Below are positions 56,470 to 64,000 of a stretch of 64,000 bases of DNA, piece by piece. Positions within the stretch are counted from its first letter, which is position 1. Every line of letters starts with the position of its first letter. Below the pieces are notes generated by a model. It was given only the letters and a program-made list of their open reading frames with translations, was not told the origin of the DNA and searched no databases. The position numbers and the translations under genes were made by a program. This DNA comes from Ceratorhiza oryzae-sativae (Eukaryota > Basidiomycota > Agaricomycetes > Cantharellales > Ceratobasidiaceae), in contig JARWMV010000244.1 in assembly GCA_030998015.1 (NCBI GenBank), positions 372,001 through 436,000 of the forward strand, in the 5' to 3' direction.

Positions 56470-57139
56470 GGTCCAAGAAGAGTGGAGACAGGGGCGTGGC
56501 CGAGGTCACAAGAAGAGCCAAGAAGAGTGGAGGAGGAGGAGGAGGGGTGTTGTAGGCGAGAATTTGCTCGGTAGAGTGGGGTCATGTGCGGCTGCCTGGA
56601 GCCTGGTCGGGGATAGTGCCATGAACAGCTTGAACGTGCAAAGACTGTTACTACTGTAGATCCAGAGATGTCCGATACGTCTAGGCACCAACTTGGCGCA
56701 ATCATAGAAACAGTCGTCTGGACTGGAACGTGCGTGATTAACGGACGTGATTGGCCATGAGAAGGGCGGCAACAACGGTAAACAGATTAAAAATCATACC
56801 CAACGCTCGAGGACATGAGGATCTCGCTAAAGTCGTAGTCTAGGGCGGCCGAGTTCGCCAGAGCAAACGCTATTGATAAGTTTAAATCCTAATGAGCTTT
56901 GTTTGAGGATGAAGTCTTGTTCGAAAAGGTACTGGCTAAACACGTGCAAATGTCGTGACATCAGCTCCCTGAACTAGAAGAATTTCCGAACTACAAGTTG
57001 ACCTTGCTGAGGAACGGACGATGAACGCTACGGAGCTAGCCGACGATCAAGGGAGACAACACGTACGATCAGGTATTAGGTCATTAATATTCATTAAATC
57101 ATGACAAATTAGTCGGAGCTACAAAGGAAGGTAAATATC

Positions 57140-58663
57140 TCACTCTCGGCGACTGATAGACCACCCCCTGGTCAGCCTCCTGCTTTGCCTTCTCAACTGT
57201 TTCATTCGCTCGATTACTCGATTCTCGCTCTCGATCCATTTACCATCACCGCCCGCTTTATACATTTGCAAAGCCCTTGCATAACTCTCCAGGGCCGGCT
57301 CTCGCTGCCCTCTGTGTTCGAACGTGTACCCAAACTCTTCCATCGCAAAGCCTCAATCTCGAGAGATGGGGTACGCTGCGAAGAAACGACAACATCTTGG
57401 AGTATCAAAGCCGCCTCGTCGTATTGCCCCATCCTGTTGCGTAGATGCGCGATATAGCACAAACACCACGCGCGTTGCATAAGCAGCCTCTCGCGTTCCG
57501 TAGTTTGCAAGAGTTGCTGATAAGCCACCAGCGCCGCATCGTGGTTCCCAACGTCAACTTCAACCCGAATCAGATGACGATCACACCGGAGCTGCTCCTG
57601 TCGATATCCAGCGCCAAGCGACTCGTACAACGCCCGAGCGGCCCGGAGGTGCGAACGAGCAGCCACGTACTCTTTCAAATGTCGATAAGAAATGCCAACG
57701 TGGCGCAGACAGTCTGCTTCGGAGCGAACGTCGCCTTGTTGGTGGAAATCCTGAGCAGCCCGAGAAAGGTTGGTGCGAGCCTCGTCGTGTTTCCCGGCTA
57801 GAAACGCGGCGATGCCGTTTTCGAATAGGATATCCGTTTGAGATGCGGTTCGGGGGACGGGGGGTGCTGGGTCGGGTGGACCTTGTGTGTGGGTGAACGA
57901 GAGAGGCTTTGGTGAAGTGCAGGCGCTTGGGGCACATGTCAACCTCGGGCCTGGTAGATTAGGCAAACGTTCCCTCACCCGCAGAAGATGGAACTGGGGC
58001 TGACGGGTTATCCAAAACCTGCTGTGTGTCGAGGTGCAAGTGGTTTGCAGAGTCGTCTGGTGAGGTGTGTTAGCGCTTGGGACCCATGGGCAGCGAGATA
58101 AGCATACTGACGCGCAGTCGTAGAAGATGACCCATTGTTGATGCTTCCCGACGATTCGGAAGTAGATAATACATGCTCTGAATGCGGTATAAGAGAATAA
58201 ACGACAAGACGTGTCGACGCGGAACATACCCGGCGCTGAAGGAGCCTCGCGTGCGTTTGACGCTGGCGGATTGTACTTGAGACAGCAGCAATGCGGTCGA
58301 TTTGGAGACGGAGTTCAAGCTCGCCGCCGCTGCCCATACTATTACGGGCGAGGTCCGCAAAGCGGTCGGGGTGGAGTGTGATCCATTGGCAAGTTCCGTC
58401 TGGCCGCTGTCTCTGGCGTGCCAGACGGGCTACTCGCTGTTCAGGTGGTGGCAAACAGTAGTCCCACATTGTACACACTTCCTCGATAACTTGCTACATG
58501 GTTGTGGAGCAGGAGTGTGAGGGGGTGGATATCAACGTATTGTGAGCTATATATGGCAACGAACCTCGTATGAATCAGATAGCTTGGTTTCTGTCATTAG
58601 CGGCGGTCCATCATGATTGTCGGGGACGTACGACACCAGCAAGTATCCGGTGTCGGTAGCCAT
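57140..58663 (-). CDS. TPR-repeat protein with ubiquitin-like N-terminal domain, paralogue 2 (frameshifted)
   Basis: ATG 58663 (MATDTGYLLVSYVPDNHDGP). The intron after SDSYE is at the same place as in paralogue 1, followed by QVIEEVCTMWDYCLPPP, QRPDGTCQWITLHPDRFADL and ELELRLQIDRIAAV. The TPR region is at about 57850-57350 (FENGIAAFLAGKHDEARTNL, CLRHVGISYRHLKEYVAARS). At about 57351 one G appears to be missing (CTCGAGATTGAGGCTTTG). After it, the expected MEEFGYTFEHRGQREPALES reads in the next frame to a stop at 57140. Either a recent mutation, which would truncate only the last TPR, or a sequence error. Same orientation as its neighbours. Confidence 0.62.
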
Positions 58664-59338
58664 GGGCGTTGTCGAAGGGAGTAACCCCTTGACGAATGAC
58701 CATCTCAAGTGTAGTAAGCACCGTATCATGGGGCGCTCCGTTCCTTGCACCAGAATGCCGGAAGACCTCGGATGATCTGGGAATATGGCTCCGTCGATCG
58801 TTGTATTTTCGCCATTTTAGCCATGTAAAATGCAACACGATTGCCAGGCGAGGCCTGAGTCGAATGAATATTCGGCTCGACTTCAGGGGCCGTGCGGTCA
58901 CATGACACGATTTTAGCATTGACATGACCCAAAAGGACAACCCAGACGCCGCACATACTACCCACACCTTTTCTGAAATGAAACGCAATCCGCCAAACGT
59001 CCCCAATCGCGGCAGGCCTTGCGCTGCCAAAATTCGATTCGTGTATGAAGCGCATCCATCCGATCCGCGAGCAGGTCGCCGTACACATAGGATACCCGCC
59101 CATCGCGTGGCGAGCAATCTGGATACACACTGAATTTAGAATCACTGTTTCACACGGCGAGATAAAAGCTTACATTGCAATCATATCCATGTCCGAAAAG
59201 TCTAGGTTATATGCGCGCAGGTCTGGACTTGGGTTTCGAGCGCGAAAGCGGAGAGATAGGCTCGACCCTCGAGGCGGCTGCGTGGGGAAAAGGAGGTCTG
59301 TTCTCTTGGAAAAGAGCGTGCGCTCAAGCTTTTTCTTG

Positions 59339-60680
59339 TTAGTCTTGGTTTGCCAGGTGCTGGTGTTCAGATACCGGAGCTTGGGCAAATAGCTCTGCGC
59401 GCTCATCAAGTCTGAAACCTCGACGGGTCGAGCCCAAATCCAGATCCTCAAGATTCGGGAATATCTTCCCCAAATCTTTAAAAAGTAATTGCCCGTCTTT
59501 CAGGTGAATAGGAGATTGCAGATTCAAACTTCGCAACGGTAATCGGCGTATGTCTGTCAAAAAATCAAACGGAATTTCAGGAAAGTGCTCTGGTTGACCC
59601 GATGCCCCTATTTGAAGGCTGGATACGTGGGGACTATGGGCCACCAAAACGCTCATAAACTGCTCCACCTCTTCTGCGCCTGGGTAAATTGGCTCCGATA
59701 CCCTTATTTCGACACAAGTCAAGAGCCTCACTAACGGAGTCTTCCACATCTGTTTCAGCAAATTCCACTGCTCGGCAATTTCTCCGTGGTCACAGGTAAA
59801 GATTTTGAGCGTGGTCAAAGCCCGAAATGATTCGGGTTGGTACTCTATCTCTGGAAGCATCGGATCTTCCGAATCTTCTGGGTCGATAGTGAGTTCGAGA
59901 GTGGCTAGCTGAGGAATATGTGCAAACCACTCCAAGATATCAGGGTCCATTAATGACCCAGAATACCGCAGCGATCGAACATTGGACATTGCACTCGGAC
60001 CAAGTAATTCCTTGTAAAACTGCGAAGGCCGTATGTCACAGGCAACTTCGAGACGGGAGAGGTCTGGTGCCTTTACGACCAGCGCTCGAAGCAGTGATTC
60101 ATTCGCGCTGGAAAAGGCTTCGAACGAGATCCGTTCGATCGTTGGGGGCACGAGCGCTTCGACCCAGAACCCATAGTCTTCGTATTCATCTCGATAGCGT
60201 CTATGTCCGTTTTCGACGATCGTCAGCGTGACTTGTCGTACATTGGGCAATGTAAAGTGGTCGGTGGTTTTGGCGAGCACGGCTACTTCGTTGGAGTCGT
60301 CTTGGAAGGATCCCGAGATAAGGAATTGTGGCGCGATTTTGAGACATTTCACAAAGCGGGAGTAGTAGAAAAATCGATTGAAATAGTCGTCGGGTACAGG
60401 GGATGGTGTGGCTATCTTCAGAAACAATCAATATGAATGTGAGGGAGGAGCGCTTGTCGTACCTCGATCTTGGCGGCGTGCCCAACCGAGTGGTGCATCC
60501 CGGTAAAAGCTGAAGAAGCGATTCGATATCGACCGATTGCCAAACATAAGGGGATGTAATTGCGTATAGTTGGCGACACGTTTGCTGGACGGCTGCAAGA
60601 TGGATGGCCGACAGGTTCGAGTATATCATAGCGTAGATCTCAGCAGGCAACGGCCAAACAGAGTATCGGAGCATCTTCAA
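59339..60680 (-). CDS. F-box/LRR-like protein, two exons
   Basis: ATG 60680 or 60674 (MLRYSVWPLPAEIYAMIYSN). The F-box (LPAEIYAMIYSNLSAIHLAAVQQ...LYAITSPYVWQ) occupies residues ~10-55. An intron near 60420-60470 is followed by a ~330-residue region of irregular leucine-rich repeats (LPNVRQVTLTI, SNVRSLRYSG, LATLELTI, LRSLNLQSP, FPNLEDLDLGS). The stop is at 59339. Such proteins are substrate receptors of SCF ubiquitin ligases and are highly expanded in Rhizoctonia-like genomes. The substrate is unknown. Confidence 0.75.
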
Positions 60681-61602
60681 TTGAACCTGTTAGCATTTAC
60701 AACTGGATTACGTATAGTGCCGGGCGGGGGAATCGACCGTTTGCGTGGAAAGCCTCTCGGAGACCGGGTGGACAGTAAGAGATTCGATCCGCAGTATAGG
60801 CACCGGTATATGGCGACCAGTGTTTTCAGAAAGTTCGTTAGATAAGGGGACTCTAGTTAGCCAACAGTGGTAAGCTGTGGTTGATTGGGGACAGAGCCGC
60901 ATTGGAGCCGCGAGCCAATAAGCGCTGGGGTGCACGTCAAACCACGTCAGAGTCACGGATCATGCACATTGAAACGAGGTAAATAAAAACAAGACTACAC
61001 AGGAATAAATGGAGAGTAAGGAGGCTGGAGTAAACGAGTCGGTTCGCCCCGGTTGCAACCCATCCCATGCTGCTCAACTAGCAATGGCCTTTCTTTGTTC
61101 AAGAGGGCGGTTGTACCTTGTGACGAAAAGAGAGTGCATTAGAGTCCCAGAGCTAAGTGTGGGAGCTATCCGGTTTATCGCAAGCTTTACTTTCGAAAGT
61201 GGATCAGCAAAGGCGAGCCACTTGTGACTCTGCCGATGCCCGCGACTTGGCTTGTCATTTAGCTCGTAAAGGAAATACCCGTCCGATCACGTCGCTTGGC
61301 CGAAGCCTGGGCCGATCAGGGCAAACAAGCACCGAGATGATGTCATCACCGGGCCTGGGAACTTGAAACTTTACCAAGACAGCACAACTTTTGGACACTA
61401 GCTTATACCTAATAGAATTTCTATCAGTTTGGTTTATTTTCTTAGGTAGGTCTAAATAGTCTATTTACGATTATTGGGTAAATTTCACGCGTTTTGAGTG
61501 AGTTCACGTGTCATTTGTGGCCGCCGTCACCCGAAGCTAATGGGTTCCTTCGGACGACAGCTCGCTCGAATACAGCGTTGTAATATTCCACTCACTGGAT
61601 GC
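60681..61602. other. Intergenic, no gene seen
   Basis: Divergent promoter space between the F-box gene and the lipase gene. Only chance ORFs are present. Confidence 0.45.
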
Positions 61603-63887
61603 ATGGAATCTACCTCGAAACCGCCAACTAGAGCCCCCAAATCCTCCGAGTCGAGTCCTCGTACCTCGCTCTCCGACAGACTCGGCGGCCTCGTATCCAA
61701 CTCTCGGCCCGGCACCCCTCCGAATTCGTCTCGGTCCCACAACTATACTGACTCCTCATCGACTCTGCGTCGAACGGTACTAGAATCCTCGGCGGATGAG
61801 CTAGAAAAGCTCGCCCCCGCTCGTGTGACAACGCCACGACCGGATTCGTCATTTTCTGACACGGTTCCTAATGTCGCTGCAACTCGGTCCAAGTTGTCCT
61901 CGGAGGATGCTGGAAGAGCAACCGGCCGTGTAGAAAGCACCTACTCACCAACTGCTCTCGAGTCTCTGCAAGACGCTCTGTCCGATGAGTGTGCATTGTC
62001 CTCTCCGAAACGTTCGCCGTCGAGTTTATCATCTCGGTCTGGAATGCCCCCCTCATTCGTGTCATCACGCACCCCGCGACTCCTCGATGCCCTGACGCGG
62101 TCAACTATGCCTACGGCCTCGCTCTCTGTACCTCCCAAGGCCTACCTCCATACCCCGATTCCTTCGCCATTTCGTGACACCCAGCGCGCGACCGCGCAGA
62201 CCGAAGCTGTCCTGAACCCCCCCGTCGCTGCTTCCCAATCGGCATTTGTGCCCCGACGCGCCGAGAGCCCGGCTCAGTCTCCCACTCTTCTCGCGCCTAC
62301 CAGATCTTCTATTGACTCGCTCCGAGGAACCCTAAAAAGGTCCGAGTCGATCCACACCACAGCCTCCCAGAACAAAGGAATCGCGGGCTGGTGGTTTGGC
62401 GAACACAAGAGGGACGTGGATGAACTGCTAGATGAGTCTGATCGGGCGGAAACTGCAGAACAGGCCCGGGATGGGTTCCGCAGCAAATGTGAATAATACC
62501 ATCCCACCCGTTTTCGCGTGCCCTCATTTCTTATCATATTTCTTGGCAGACCTCACACCTCGGAACCCTATTGTCTTTTGCCATGGTCTCTTTGGCTTTG
62601 ACACGCTCACACTCGGCCCATCCTTTGCACCCGTATCCATCTCACACTGGCGTGGGATATCTGAGGTACTCGCTGCTGCCGGAGCCGACGTGCTCGTTAC
62701 GCGTGTTCCGGCAACTTCGGCCGTTCCATCACGCGCTGCGGTGCTACGTGAAAAGATTGCGGAAACGTATCCTGGAAGAAGCGTACATTTGATCGGACAT
62801 AGCATGGGTGGGCTGGATTGCAGGTATCTGGCGTGTCAGCTTATGAAGGAGATGAACGGAGAGGCCGAAGTGGATGAAGAAAGGGCAAAGAGGTCCAGGA
62901 GGGCACGTCTGTCCAAAAAGGTGGAGAGTATAGGTACGAGGGTGGGCCCGAGAGGATGATGAGTGAAGGATCAAAGCAGGCCGAGGCTGATGAGAGGAAA
63001 AAGAAGAAACTCCTGCCTTTCAAAGTCCTCAGCGTAACGACTATTGCAACCCCTCACCGAGGGTCTGCGTTTGCGGATTACTTTTTATCTACGCTTGGGC
63101 GTAAGTCCCCCCCCCCCCCTGGTGATTTCGTCGAATCGATACTCACCGGGAACAACCCTCAGGACAAAACTTGCCCAATTTTGTTGCCTTGATGGACAAA
63201 CTTCCTATTGGTGGTGGTGACGGGAAAGCCTTCGAAACGTTGACGCTGGAAAGCATGCGCAAGTTTAACGAACAAACTCCCGACGATCCAAATGTGCATT
63301 ATTTCAGTTGGGGGTCCAAGTTTGAGCCCGGGATTCTTGACGCGTTTGGATTTGGGTGAGGGATTTGTCCCCATATGGTTAATGAATCTATCTCTGAATT
63401 GTGGTTCTATGTAGCTTTTCGCACAAGATCATCCTTCAAAAGGAAGGCCCGAATGATGGGCTAGTCTCTGTAAGATCCGCTCGATGTGAGTACCCATATT
63501 CCCGTATGCTCACTCGTGGTCACTCGCACTGATAATCTCCAAGGGGGTACATACCTCGGCACTCTCGACGGAGTGAACCACCTCGAACTTGTTGGATGGG
63601 TAAATGAGGCCCGAAACACCATCACAGAATGGATGGGCGGCCAGACTAACTTTCGACCTGCGACGTTCTACCTCGGCATAGCCAACACCCTAGCAGAAGT
63701 AGTGGAAGGGCAAGAACGAAAATCGCGGGTTGTGTTAGATCCAGGTGCAACCCTAGTCAAGGAGCCTGAAAGTATACAGGGTATGGCGCCTGAAAAAAGT
63801 CTCCCGCACAAGCTCGGAGTAAAGAGAAAGGACGACAAAGAGAAAACGATTTCAGTAGACAGCAGAGGGAGGACGATTGAGGATTGA
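61603..63887 (+). CDS. Lipase/alpha-beta hydrolase with long disordered N-terminus, six exons
   Basis: ATG 61603 (MESTSKPPTRAPKSSES). Exon 1 encodes about 295 Ser/Thr/Pro-rich residues ending GWWFGEHKRDVDELLDESDR. The intron at about 62490-62552 joins SKY to LTPRNPIVFCHGLFGFDTL. The catalytic nucleophile is in LIGHSMGGLDCRYL. A short intron near 62935-62969 is needed to reach LPFKVLSVTTIATPHRGSAF. Later exons give FVALMDKLP, NDGLVSVRSAR (probable catalytic Asp) and GVNHLELVGW (catalytic His). The stop is at 63885-63887 after a basic tail. This is the fungal triacylglycerol-lipase type related to bacterial LipA; no secretion signal is present, so an intracellular lipase is likely. The long N-terminus is unusual and probably regulatory (many SP/TP sites). 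Confidence 0.78.
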
Positions 63888-64000
63888 GATGGGGTTCTGG
63901 ATGCTAGTGGATGGATGCTTGTATTAGTGCATATTTTCTTAGGATCATTCTTCGTAATAGATATTCGTTCGTTCCTTTGCATATATGGAGTCGCCGAGAC

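Noticed and set aside
1..64000. tRNA, rRNA and CRISPR features
   Set aside because: No cloverleaf-like sequence, rRNA core or spaced repeat array was recognised by eye; the TRIM primer site is complementary to a tRNA but is not a tRNA gene.

Overview
The window looks like genomic DNA of an agaricomycete fungus, most like Rhizoctonia/Ceratobasidiaceae. The signs are short GT-AG introns of about 45-65 nt, basidiomycete-expanded families (DUF6589-like, HNH_2-like, tyrosinase, F-box and RecQ-like helicase genes), and Ty3/Gypsy chromoviruses typical of that group. The species is an inference; the fungal nature is clear from gene structure.

Layout. (1) 1-2.8 kb: the 5' part of a DUF6589-like gene (minus strand, cut by the window edge), an intact multi-exon HNH-endonuclease-type gene and a doubtful short ORF. 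(2) 3.1-30.3 kb: a deeply nested transposon block. A solo LTR (target-site duplication, TSD, CTGGG) was split by a 10.1-kb Gypsy chromovirus (TSD GTATG) and by another family's solo LTR (TSD AAGTA). The Gypsy 3' LTR was split by a hAT-type MITE (8-bp TSD GCCTGATT). Further right lie a second, younger chromovirus (TSD GCTAT), two solo LTRs of its family one inside the other (TSDs CCCAC and CTGAC), a different solo LTR (TSD CTCTG) inside an LTR fragment, and a Tc1/mariner-type element with 283-bp inverted repeats (TSD TA) sitting in an ORF. This block has lost most CpG, with sharp edges near 3.14 and 29.87 kb. Repeat pairs that were identical at insertion now differ almost only by CG versus TG/CA, so decay is by CpG deamination. 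(3) 30.4-31.9 kb: a dead PIF/Harbinger transposase. (4) 32.8-35.7 kb: two host genes, one an FAD-dependent oxidoreductase with a 7-nt microexon. (5) 36.1-44.1 kb: a DUF6589 gene and a RecQ-like helicase gene transcribed divergently from a shared 118-bp spacer, framed by ~70-bp inverted repeats. This is the best candidate here for an undescribed mobile or gene-pair unit. The DUF6589 gene is broken by a 1.5-kb miniature LTR retrotransposon (TRIM) with near-identical LTRs, 5-bp TSD CAAGC and a Copia-style half-tRNA(Met) primer site. (6) 44.3-63.9 kb: a pogo/Tigger remnant, a 211-bp hAT-type MITE, a secreted tyrosinase and an inverted tyrosinase fragment, two paralogous small cysteine-rich secreted proteins, a short serine-rich protein, a GNAT acetyltransferase with a one-base frameshift, two tandem TPR paralogues, an F-box/LRR protein and a long-N-terminus lipase.

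The host genes do not form an evident pathway. The main biological stories are transposon nesting, CpG-directed decay with a sharp border inside one transposon, and the inverted-repeat-framed DUF6589/helicase pair with its own transposon interruption. All splice sites were inferred by eye from reading frame and family similarity, and no database search was run.
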